From: a virus | Reading direction: 5' to 3' (one strand) | DNA length: 22,691 nucleotides | Virus record (IMG/VR): IMGVR_UViG_3300032561_000141 | Location: 1-22,691 of that record | Program-made: the position numbers and the translations under genes | The notes under the pieces: model-generated | What the model was told of the DNA's origin: nothing | The model's database searches: none | The model's input: the letters and a program-made list of their open reading frames with translations, nothing else | In this document: piece after piece, positions 1-7,155 of the stretch | How the letters are laid out: each line of letters opens with the position of its first letter | How positions within the stretch are numbered: position 1 is the first letter of the stretch

Positions 1-1092
1 ACTATCAGCAGCAGCAGCACTATCAGCTGCTGTTCCAGTATCACTTGATGCTGTATCAGAAGGACCAGGACTGTCAGCTGCTGTTCCAGTATCACTGGTT
101 GTATCAGATGTAGCACTGGTTGTATCAGATGTAGCACTGGTTGTATCAGATGTAGCACTGGTTGTATCGGATGTATCACTGGTTGTATCGGATGGTCCTG
201 TAGCTTCGGAAGAAGCTGTAGTGCCTTCTGCTGTTCCTGAACTACCACCAGGACCAGAACTTGGACCATCACTTCCAGGTCCAGGACTATCTGCTGCACC
301 ACCACCATCGCCACCACCTGCACCTGCTTGATAAGCAATAGCTGCTTGATGAGCAGCAGCGGCAGCAGCGGCAGCTTGTTGTGCAGGGCTTTTACCTGCA
401 GCGGCAGCAGCGGCTGCAGCAGCAGCAGCGGCAGATGTATAGGTAGTATATCCAGGGACTGATAATGCCGCTCCCGGAGTTACAACAGGTGGTTTTGCAA
501 CTTCATTTAATGTTGCACCAAATTGTTGGGCTGCACCACCAGGGGCAAATACACCAGGATTTCCAGGAATGGCTGGTGCTGCCGGTAGTAATGGCACATT
601 ATTAGTATAAACATCATATCCTGGAACCGGAACAACGGGACCGGTAGTAATAGGAATGTGTCCTTGAGCATATTGTTCAAATTGATAAGGGGTATTTAAT
701 TGTGATGGAGTTATTAAACCAGTTCCGTTTACTGTGCCTACTGGATTTGTAGGACCATATTGTTGGCCGGATCCCTGCATACCCCAGGCATAATAATTTT
801 GACCTGGACCTGTTGTGGCAAATGCTGCACCTGGTGCAATAAAACCGGGATTGATACCAGGAATATAAACAGCAGGCACAGGTGCAAATAAAGGACCAGA
901 TGGAGCTACAGGACCAGGTGCAGCGGTATCTGTAGCTGCTATAGGAGTGGTAACTCCACCACCACCACCATCACCATCACCACCATCACCATCACCGCCA
1001 TCACCACCATCTCCCCAAACTTTAAGAGGAAGACCTGGACGACCTATAAAGGCCTTTAAGGGTAGCATAGATTCAATATGTTTATATCGCAT
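1..1092 (-). CDS. Low-complexity Gly/Ala/Pro/Ser-Thr-rich protein, partial (continues past left edge)
   Basis: An open minus-strand frame begins at ATG 1092 and stays open for 364 codons to base 1, so the C-terminus lies outside the window. Upstream is an A-rich AAGAAGAAAGAA, a weak ribosome site, and the preceding gene ends 30 bases earlier. Residues 1-26 are ordinary sequence (MRYKHIESMLPLKAFIGRPG). Then come a Gly-Asp tract (about 27-43), a Pro/Gly/Ala-rich middle with many PG and APG turns (about 45-220), two alanine runs (about 220-255), and a Ser/Thr/Asp tail containing the 7-residue repeat ATSDTTS. I recognise no domain. Its place after the fibre and chaperone-like genes, and its composition, suggest a virion or tail-associated, largely disordered protein; that is inference. 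No signal peptide or membrane segment is visible. The unbroken frame over 1.09 kb and the lack of any competing gene support it as coding. Confidence 0.8.
   Translation of the reverse strand, partial: MRYKHIESMLPLKAFIGRPGLPLKVWGDGGDGGDGDGGDGDGGGGGVTTPIAATDTAAPGPVAPSGPLFAPVPAVYIPGINPGFIAPGAAFATTGPGQNYYAWGMQGSGQQYGPTNPVGTVNGTGLITPSQLNTPYQFEQYAQGHIPITTGPVVPVPGYDVYTNNVPLLPAAPAIPGNPGVFAPGGAAQQFGATLNEVAKPPVVTPGAALSVPGYTTYTSAAAAAAAAAAAAGKSPAQQAAAAAAAAHQAAIAYQAGAGGGDGGGAADSPGPGSDGPSSGPGGSSGTAEGTTASSEATGPSDTTSDTSDTTSATSDTTSATSDTTSATSDTTSDTGTAADSPGPSDTASSDTGTAADSAAAADS
23..96 (-). repeat. Pair of identical 23-bp direct repeats
   Basis: Bases 23-45 and 74-96 are identical over 23 bases, with starts 51 bases (17 codons) apart. 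Both lie in frame in the Ser/Thr/Asp-rich tail of the protein that runs off the left edge, and the second copy abuts the 21-bp tandem array. Confidence 0.85.
94..193 (-). repeat. 21-bp tandem repeat (7-aa unit ATSDTTS), about 4.7 copies
   Basis: Units start at 94, 115, 136, 157 and 178 (the last is partial). The first three are identical at 21 bases; the fourth and fifth differ by one or two substitutions. The unit length is a multiple of three, so copy-number change would keep the frame of the surrounding low-complexity protein. Confidence 0.9.
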
Positions 1093-1122
1093 TTCTTTCT
1101 TCTTTAATGTTTTACTTATCGT

Positions 1123-1560
1123 CTATAGCCAATTGGGACAATTTGGCCATTGAATTTCAGAAGGAAATCCATTCTGTTGTGGCACATCTAAAAGAGCTTG
1201 TCTATATGCGGCCAATTCCGTTTGTTGTTGTTGATTTAAACTGGCATACCATACAGGATTAACACGATCTATAGTCTGTTGCAACAATTGATTTCTTGTA
1301 TTTCTCGCTGTGGATTCTGTAAAATCTGCTACCAATAACCAGGTCTTAGTAGAATAATCAAAATTATAAAGTTTGTTTTCGTTGCTGGGATTATCTTCTT
1401 TGGCTATTGCTTGACCAGCTTCTATGTAATATCGATCTGATAGATATTCGCCTTCGATATATGATTTATTTCGTAGGTTTAGTTCAGCGATATAATCATC
1501 ACTGAAGTTTAATATAGATTCAATCTGGCCAGTAGAAGGATTATATACAGTATATTTCAT
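1123..1560 (-). CDS. Putative tail fibre assembly chaperone-like protein
   Basis: A 145-aa protein. The last 60 residues (from about RNQLLQQTIDRVNPVWYASL through AYRQALLDVPQ to the final WPNCPNWL) have the pattern of phage tail-assembly-chaperone domains: an R-x-x-LL start, 'W....L...Q...L..YRQAL.D.P.Q.GFP..I.WP' and a tryptophan-proline ending. That family usually sits beside fibre genes and helps fold or attach them. The N-terminal half (MKYTVYNPSTGQIES) resembles the beta-rich leader often found in these proteins. Its ATG overlaps the stop of the preceding hexapeptide-repeat fibre gene by four bases (ATGA), so the two are probably translationally coupled, which fits a fibre-chaperone pair. 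Family call is from pattern memory, not a search. Confidence 0.65.
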   Translation of the reverse strand: MKYTVYNPSTGQIESILNFSDDYIAELNLRNKSYIEGEYLSDRYYIEAGQAIAKEDNPSNENKLYNFDYSTKTWLLVADFTESTARNTRNQLLQQTIDRVNPVWYASLNQQQQTELAAYRQALLDVPQQNGFPSEIQWPNCPNWL

Positions 1561-3836
1561 CGTTTAAGTGTTTGAAAAACAAAATAATAATTACAAGTCA
1601 AAGAATTAAACAAACTGGTTGGTGGATTAGTTGTTGGAAATACTCCAATTTCCACATACCACTGATAGATATGTCCAGTAGTTAAAACAGGAGATCCATA
1701 ATTTAATCCTGCTATGGTCAAGTTAAACTGTCCAGGATTCCAACTGGTAGTATAAGGATTGACCGATGTAGTTTGTGTTTGAATAATAGTATTTCCACCT
1801 GTAGTTTGATCCACTGCTCTGACACGAACTGTAATCGAAGTAGGAGGACTATATCCACTACCTGCTTGCACAGGCACAAGACTTCCACTATAGATAGTTC
1901 CATTCAAATAGACAATTTCGTTAGGATCACTAAAAGGAATAACAACACCATTTACCAATGTATAATAAAAATAAGGATTCACATTGGTAAATGTTGCACC
2001 AGTGTTAGTAGCACCTTGTGCTTGACTAACACTATTATAGGCCATAGTAGAAGTAAAAACTGTGTTGGCTAATAAATTACCTGCTGTGACTAATCCTGAT
2101 ACTGTAAGATTACCGCCAATGGTGGCATTATTGCCTACTGCAAGATTGCTACCGATATTGGCATAGCTACCTACTGTAAGATTACCGCCAATGGTGGCAA
2201 AACTTCCTATGTTAAGTGAATTGGCTATTGAAGCATTATTACCTATGGTAAGACTATTACCGATATGTGTATTATTACCTATAGTAACAGTGTCTCCAAC
2301 TGTAACTGTATTGCCTATTTTAACATTATTGCCTATAGTGACATTATTACCTACAGATAAATTGTTGCCAATGCTGACAATATTACCAAATCTGGCAACA
2401 CCGGATGTTCCATCTAACCAAAAACCTGGACTTGATAAATTGCCTAATACAGCACCTGTAGATACTACTGTGTTGGCCACAATACCATTGGCCACTAACT
2501 TGTCTGCAGTGATACTATTACCTAAAATAATATTACCATTAATAGTGTTAGCCACAAACTTATCTGTTGTTATAGATCCGGGAACAATTTGTGTTGTATT
2601 AACTGTGTTAGAATTTAATGTTCCTAAGGTTATTAAATTACCTACTGTAAGATTAGTTCCTATGGTGGCATTGGCACCTATTGTGGCATTGTTGCCAACC
2701 ACAAGATTACCACCTATTGTGGCATTACTGCCTACTGTTAAGTTTGTTCCAATTGCAGCACTGCTGCCTATGTTGGATCCCGAACCAATGGTTAAACTAT
2801 TACCAATTGATACTGCATTACCAAAACGAGCATTGCCTGTTGTGCCATCTAACCAAAAACCTGCACTGTTAAAATCATCTAACACAGCACCTGTAGATAC
2901 CACTGTATTGGCCACAATGCCATTGGCTACCAGTTTATCAGCAGTGATACTGTTGCTGCTGATAATATTCCCACTGATGGTATTGGCAGTGAAAAGATTG
3001 GTAGTCAATGTGCCGGACAAGATGTTATAAGCTGCAATAGTATTGGCAGCTATGGCATTACCTGATATTGTGCCATTGACTAAAAGATTACCAGCAATGA
3101 CCTGTCCAATAACAGCTACCCAAGTAGATCCATTATAGGTATAAGTAGCCGAAGGTTGCGTAGCACCTGCTGCATAGATAAAGTTGGCAGTGTCGCCTGT
3201 AACAGGATATAGTCCTGTTCCTATAGGTGCAGTAGGACTATTTCTTGGACTTTGGAACCATAGTGTTAAAGTAGCACTGGTAGCTAAATTAGGATCACTG
3301 GGTGTGACAATATAGGCCATAGCCAAAGGACCACGCGGACCTGGAGCACCATTGGCACTGCTGACTATGTTTAAATCAATGGCCACATTGGCAGTAGATT
3401 CTGCATACAATGGACTGGGACTTGAATTGGCCACTTGAAATGTGATCTGTCGTCCGCCATTGGTTTGATAATACAAATGATTGGCAGTGCCAAATCCACC
3501 AGATACACCAAACCATTGATAATCGCTGGGATTACTGCTGGGAGTTGAACTGGTGCTGTTATACACACCAAAGTAATTGGCATTACCTGGATTTACACTA
3601 AAACCACTGGATCCATCTGCTGCATTAGCATAACGAATGTTGACAAATTCATAAAGATAACTATAGGGATTACTGGAGTTGCCTGCTTGAGTGACCACAC
3701 CTGTAGAAGTATTGGCCACTAACACGTTGCCAGGAATAGTGATATTACCAGATACATTGCCCTGTCCTAAATTGCTTAAGGCATAGTTCAATGCACCGAT
3801 TATATCATTACTGTTAGTTACTGCAAATGTTGCCAT
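1557..3836 (-). CDS. Tail fibre / tip protein with hexapeptide-repeat (left-handed beta-helix-like) region
   Basis: A 759-aa protein. I place the start at ATG 3836 (MATFAVTNSNDIIGALNYAL), one base after the stop of the upstream gene; an earlier in-frame start at 3923 would need an 86-base overlap with a clearly coding gene. Residues 1-270 are beta-rich with a short GAPGPRGP turn near 170. After that comes a GN-type segment, then a module ITADKLVANGIVANTVVSTG...GFWLDG...ARFGN present twice (about residues 282-339 and 425-480), the kind of module seen in C-terminal regions of siphophage tip proteins. Each module is followed by an array of IGNN-x-[TS] six-residue steps (about 340-420 and 480-590), matching the left-handed beta-helix hexapeptide pattern. 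A C-terminal beta domain of about 110 residues could be receptor-facing. The next gene downstream is chaperone-like. Confidence 0.8.
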   Translation of the reverse strand: MATFAVTNSNDIIGALNYALSNLGQGNVSGNITIPGNVLVANTSTGVVTQAGNSSNPYSYLYEFVNIRYANAADGSSGFSVNPGNANYFGVYNSTSSTPSSNPSDYQWFGVSGGFGTANHLYYQTNGGRQITFQVANSSPSPLYAESTANVAIDLNIVSSANGAPGPRGPLAMAYIVTPSDPNLATSATLTLWFQSPRNSPTAPIGTGLYPVTGDTANFIYAAGATQPSATYTYNGSTWVAVIGQVIAGNLLVNGTISGNAIAANTIAAYNILSGTLTTNLFTANTISGNIISSNSITADKLVANGIVANTVVSTGAVLDDFNSAGFWLDGTTGNARFGNAVSIGNSLTIGSGSNIGSSAAIGTNLTVGSNATIGGNLVVGNNATIGANATIGTNLTVGNLITLGTLNSNTVNTTQIVPGSITTDKFVANTINGNIILGNSITADKLVANGIVANTVVSTGAVLGNLSSPGFWLDGTSGVARFGNIVSIGNNLSVGNNVTIGNNVKIGNTVTVGDTVTIGNNTHIGNSLTIGNNASIANSLNIGSFATIGGNLTVGSYANIGSNLAVGNNATIGGNLTVSGLVTAGNLLANTVFTSTMAYNSVSQAQGATNTGATFTNVNPYFYYTLVNGVVIPFSDPNEIVYLNGTIYSGSLVPVQAGSGYSPPTSITVRVRAVDQTTGGNTIIQTQTTSVNPYTTSWNPGQFNLTIAGLNYGSPVLTTGHIYQWYVEIGVFPTTNPPTSLFNSLTCNYYFVFQTLKR
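2395..2990 (-). repeat. Duplicated ~165-bp module inside the fibre gene
   Basis: Two diverged copies, about 2395-2560 and 2820-2990, encode the ITADKLVANGIVANTVVSTGAVL..GFWLDG.....RFGN.VSIGN module. The best-conserved DNA stretch begins with the bases encoding GFWLDG. About 260 bases of six-residue-periodic sequence separate the copies, so the duplicated unit probably includes module plus helix array. Confidence 0.75.
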
Positions 3837-3837
3837 A

Positions 3838-5505
3838 TTATCTGCTGTCCTGCGTAGCTGTGTATTGCCAACTAATACTATTGACCATCCAAGTGTCGGT
3901 CGAACTGGTATTAGATATCTCAATACTATTTACTCGATAGACGTTTTGATTGATCTGAGTCCAGGGATTCACAGTATTGATTGGTATGGTCACAGCAGGC
4001 AAGAATGTGGCAGCAGCACCAACACTATCCGCACCACCTATGGTTATGGTTATATTACCAACTGATGTAGTGGGAACACCAGCTGAATCCAAATTATTGA
4101 CTTCAGGTAAGATACGATGAACCAATAGCTGTTGGCTATAGTTAGGCAATAGATGTAGATTATCTCTGCGGAACTGTGTTGATATAGGTTGATTACCTAT
4201 AAAGGTTGTGCCTTTATCTTTTTGCACCAAAGGCACTGTCCCAGTTGCACTGCTATAGACCACAGTTCTTGAAGCGTCATTGTGTGTCCAAGTATTACCT
4301 ACAAAGCTAAAGATAGGACTTTCTACTGCCATTGATGCAGTAGTGACCTGTCGAGGAGGATTAAATGCATCCAAATCATAACGATAGGCCAACATCTGAT
4401 TACAATATCCTGTGGAATTTAAATCAGGATAATAGATTTCAAATTGATTTTTACTGGTATTGTTAATTACAAATACACGATTGGTATAAGCAGGATTTAA
4501 GTTTTCATAAAAGTAATTCTTTACACGTTGATTGCCTAAACTTTTAAAATTACTACCATCAAATGACCAGATATCTCTGGCATCTAAACCATATACTGTA
4601 TTGTCTGCATTGGCCCAGCAGTTGTTGTTTAATAGTCCACGTCCTACGTTGAATAGGCTAACACCAATAACCGGAGCAGATGTAGATTGATAATTGATAG
4701 GACTAAAAATTACTGTGTCCCAATAGCTGCAAAGGAAAAAGTTATTGCCGCAGGGAAATCCATCTACTACAGGACCACGAACAGGAATTTCTAATTGGTT
4801 AGCAATGTTAGTAATAGTAGGTGCCCAGGTGGTAGGTCCAGAATTAAGACCAAAGGCCTGACTCCATTGCACAGTGGTAGGATGTGTTTCAATGATACCA
4901 GACGCAGCTTGAACTGCTGTTAAATTACCGGCTATTAAAATTGATCCCACATTGGGTGTTGCCCATAATCTTACAAAACCTGCTGTTAAACTGGACCAAG
5001 CAGGATTATAATTCCAAACATAAGTGTTGGGATCAGGAGGAGTTGGATTATTACTATATTGAATAAACTGTGTTCCAGTGGCTGTAAGATACATAGGAGG
5101 ATTTAAGCTGTCGTTTATAAACAACACAGTTCCATTCCAAGAATCTGTAATTTTAGTTCCAGCCACATATGATCCTAAACTTGCATTGGGATTAGATACA
5201 GGATCATAACCCGGAGTAAGATTAGTAGCAACACCTACTGCATCAATTCCAAACCATTGTCCTTGACTGTTAGCAGCTATAAACCAATATACACCATTGT
5301 CGCGATATCCTGCTGTGAGATAGACCACTGTGCCAGGTATGTTGCCCAAGATGTATTGGTCACCTAATACCGATCTGATACCGCGAATATCTGTTTCTAC
5401 ATTATATCCAGCATTGTATTCATTGGGTCCTAATGCACTACTGGGCACATCAGGAGTAAATGACATTTTGGTAAAAGGTGTTTTTACTTCTGTAAATGTT
5501 GCCAC
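3838..5505 (-). CDS. Tail hub/nozzle-like structural protein (DNA stabilisation type)
   Basis: A 555-aa protein starting at GTG 5505, seven bases after GAGGA, with the preceding stop at 5510; no ATG gives a better start. The N-terminus (TPDVPSSALGPNEYNAGYNV ... GIRSVLGD) has the layout of podovirus nozzle or DNA-stabilising proteins: a proline-rich opening, a statement of genome-wide 'nodes', then repeated beta-strand blocks with aromatic-rich loops (YRDNGVYWFIAANSQGQWFG, NNFFLCSYWDTVIFSPI, VYGLDARDIWSFDGSNF). This suggests a beta-propeller-like fold closing the tail after DNA packaging. No signal peptide or membrane segment is seen. It lies between fibre-type genes downstream of the adaptor. 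The specific assignment rests on overall pattern; a general 'virion structural protein' is certain enough, the nozzle role is inference. Confidence 0.6.
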   Translation of the reverse strand: MATFTEVKTPFTKMSFTPDVPSSALGPNEYNAGYNVETDIRGIRSVLGDQYILGNIPGTVVYLTAGYRDNGVYWFIAANSQGQWFGIDAVGVATNLTPGYDPVSNPNASLGSYVAGTKITDSWNGTVLFINDSLNPPMYLTATGTQFIQYSNNPTPPDPNTYVWNYNPAWSSLTAGFVRLWATPNVGSILIAGNLTAVQAASGIIETHPTTVQWSQAFGLNSGPTTWAPTITNIANQLEIPVRGPVVDGFPCGNNFFLCSYWDTVIFSPINYQSTSAPVIGVSLFNVGRGLLNNNCWANADNTVYGLDARDIWSFDGSNFKSLGNQRVKNYFYENLNPAYTNRVFVINNTSKNQFEIYYPDLNSTGYCNQMLAYRYDLDAFNPPRQVTTASMAVESPIFSFVGNTWTHNDASRTVVYSSATGTVPLVQKDKGTTFIGNQPISTQFRRDNLHLLPNYSQQLLVHRILPEVNNLDSAGVPTTSVGNITITIGGADSVGAAATFLPAVTIPINTVNPWTQINQNVYRVNSIEISNTSSTDTWMVNSISWQYTATQDSR

Positions 5506-5509
5506 GTTA

Positions 5510-5860
5510 TTATCCTCGAATTCCTATTACCCAATTGTTTTCTGTATCGCTCCAGACATAGATCTGTCCATCTGTTGGATATGGAACTGGAGCTTCCCAT
5601 AGCCCTGTGTCTGTGTTTAATTGCCAACTGCTGTGCTGACGTGGTGGAATAAAAGCGTCTAAATCTGGATCATAACTAAAACCTATGCCAGCAAAGTTTT
5701 TACGCAAGGGAGTTCCTCCCAATAGATGAACACCACCACGAGTGTTATAACTGGTCTGAATCCAACGACCAGGACCAGGTGGCAGACTATCAATATGTTC
5801 TTGTTCTGCTGGTATAACTTTTTCTACTCGATTATCTTTTACATATGCAAAATGTGTCAT
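5510..5860 (-). CDS. Conserved cyanophage-type small protein, fibre-associated
   Basis: A 116-aa protein (MTHFAYVKDNRVEKVIPAEQ). The segments WIQTSYNTRGGVH, GGTPLRKNFAGIGFSYDPD, DAFIPPRQ, SW and APVPYP form a pattern I recognise from small proteins widespread in T4-like marine cyanophages and pelagic phages, usually next to tail fibre genes. Its function is unknown. The opening 'HFAYV..NRVEKVI.AEQ' resembles the N-terminal half of such proteins, and the end (YVWSDTENNWV) repeats a tryptophan-centred strand. AGGAATAGACA precedes the ATG and overlaps the stop of the upstream glycine-rich gene; five bases separate its own stop from the next GTG start. A role in fibre assembly or as a short fibre component is inferred from position only. 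Confidence 0.75.
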   Translation of the reverse strand: MTHFAYVKDNRVEKVIPAEQEHIDSLPPGPGRWIQTSYNTRGGVHLLGGTPLRKNFAGIGFSYDPDLDAFIPPRQHSSWQLNTDTGLWEAPVPYPTDGQIYVWSDTENNWVIGIRG

Positions 5861-5869
5861 TGTCTATTC

Positions 5870-6823
5870 CTATGTTGGGTAGCTGATAATAACAATACCG
5901 GATCCGCCATTACCACCAGCTGCATTTTGATCATTATAAAATCCGCCACCACCACCGCCACCGCCAGTATTGATTCCGCCATTATCTCCTGGTGTATTAA
6001 TGGTATAAGCATTACCACCACCACCTGATCCGCCTGTGGCTGCTGTTTGACTGGCACCTGCTGCACCTGCTCCACCGCCTGCATAGTAGTTAGCAGTTCC
6101 ATTGATAGATAATTGAAGTCCTATGCCGCCATTACCTGGGTTTGCTGTTCCACCTGATATAGAGACAGGAGAACCTGCTGCACCTGCACCACCACCACCT
6201 GCACCAGCATAACCAAATCCCTCTCCTGAATTACCGGTTGGACCTGCACCGCCTGCATTACCTTGTCCTGATGTAGCAGTTCCTCCGGGTTCTGCGGTGC
6301 CAGTGCCATTACTTTGACCGCCGCCACCGGATCCACCTGATGTAGGTGCAGTGACACCATTTGAACCGGTAGCACCACCACCGCCGCCACCGCTGGCAGT
6401 TATACTAACGCCACCACCTATAAAACTACTGTCATTGCCTGCTGTTCCGCCATATGCAGAATATCCGCCCAAGACTGCTGCACCACCTGCACCACCTGCA
6501 CCAATAGTCACTGTATATGAATTAGGACTAACAGCCACGTTGGCATTATAATAAAGCAGTCCACCTGCACCGCCGCCACCACCGCCGCGTGTTCCTCCAC
6601 CGCCGCCAGCGGCAACAACTAATATACTGATATTTCCGGAACCTGCTGTAACAGTAAAAGTGCCTGCTGTGGTAAAGGTATGAACAGTATTGCTACCAGA
6701 ATAGGTTATAGTTCCACCTGTGGCAGTTAAACCAGTATGTGGCAGAGGATTATATGATTGCAGTTGGCTTAAGCGTTTGAATCCATTGGTCAAATCACTG
6801 GCACTGGCATAATCTATGGTCAT
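5870..6823 (-). CDS. Glycine-rich adhesin-like tail protein
   Basis: A 317-aa protein. Residues 1-33 form a short helical or linker head (MTIDYASASDLTNGFKRLSQ). Residues 34-75 are a beta segment (GTITYSGSNTVHTFTTAGTF). From about 70 onward it is dominated by runs of glycine (VVAAGGGGG, GGGGGGAGG, several GSGGGG and GGGGGGGG runs) with spaced YY, Y and F residues, ending in SGIVIISYPT. This is the glycine-rich domain layout found in phage adhesins and tail proteins; polyglycine-sandwich receptor-binding tips such as T-even gp38 have a comparable composition. Receptor recognition is therefore plausible. The ATG overlaps the previous stop by four bases (ATGA). Frame-shifted minus and plus ORFs over the same bases are shadows of its GGN codons. 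Confidence 0.75.
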   Translation of the reverse strand: MTIDYASASDLTNGFKRLSQLQSYNPLPHTGLTATGGTITYSGSNTVHTFTTAGTFTVTAGSGNISILVVAAGGGGGTRGGGGGGAGGLLYYNANVAVSPNSYTVTIGAGGAGGAAVLGGYSAYGGTAGNDSSFIGGGVSITASGGGGGGATGSNGVTAPTSGGSGGGGQSNGTGTAEPGGTATSGQGNAGGAGPTGNSGEGFGYAGAGGGGAGAAGSPVSISGGTANPGNGGIGLQLSINGTANYYAGGGAGAAGASQTAATGGSGGGGNAYTINTPGDNGGINTGGGGGGGGFYNDQNAAGGNGGSGIVIISYPT

Positions 6824-7152
6824 ACTATTTGACTTCCAAATAAACTAAAACTTACGTTGCCTGTGTTAGCAGTAACAGAAACTATATCAGTTGTAGCCAA
6901 GGCAAAACCTACTGTTAGGAATATTGTATCGTTGCCTACCAAATTGGTTCCATTTACTACATAATTTTGTGTAGTCACTGATCCACCTCCGGGCACTACT
7001 GCTACGCTAACAGTGGCATTGGCTGCTCCTGTATTGCAGATAGACAATGTGCTGGCCACTGCTGATGTAGCACTGGGCACAGTATATAAAGTTGTTGCAG
7101 TATTGGCTGTGGGATTACTTTGACCTAATACTTTGTATGTTGTTGTTGTCAT
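6820..7152 (-). CDS. Small beta-rich virion protein (cyanophage-type family)
   Basis: A 110-aa protein. The pattern TATTLYTVPSATSAVASTLSICNTG, then VSVAVVPGG, NYVVNGTNLVGNDTIFLTVGFAL, and an ending SFSLFGSQIV matches a small beta-sandwich protein family I recognise from marine cyanophage and pelagiphage virion modules; it is thought to be a structural or decoration component. There are no cysteine pairs beyond one C and no signal peptide. AGGAATG precedes the ATG, overlapping the end of the GN-repeat fibre gene (stop four bases upstream). Its stop overlaps the next gene by four bases. The protein at 20930-21277 looks like the same type of small beta protein, but I did not detect convincing residue identity. 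Confidence 0.7.
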   Translation of the reverse strand: MTTTTYKVLGQSNPTANTATTLYTVPSATSAVASTLSICNTGAANATVSVAVVPGGGSVTTQNYVVNGTNLVGNDTIFLTVGFALATTDIVSVTANTGNVSFSLFGSQIV

Positions 7153-7155
7153 AAT

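Noticed and set aside
947-1153. Plus-strand proline/serine-rich frame
   Set aside because: Antisense of the Gly-Asp tract at 1-1092; no ribosome site.
2191-3030. Long plus-strand frame (279 codons) opposite the fibre gene
   Set aside because: It is the antisense of the six-residue periodic coding region, has a repetitive L/P/V composition, no ribosome site, and all other genes are on the minus strand.
3837-3923. Earlier start (3923) for the hexapeptide-repeat fibre
   Set aside because: Would overlap the upstream coding sequence by 86 bases; ATG 3836 one base after the stop is much better supported.
5857-6390. Minus-strand frames within the glycine-rich gene in another phase
   Set aside because: They arise from shifted reading of GGN runs (AVVV, QVQQ patterns) and overlap a well-supported gene completely.
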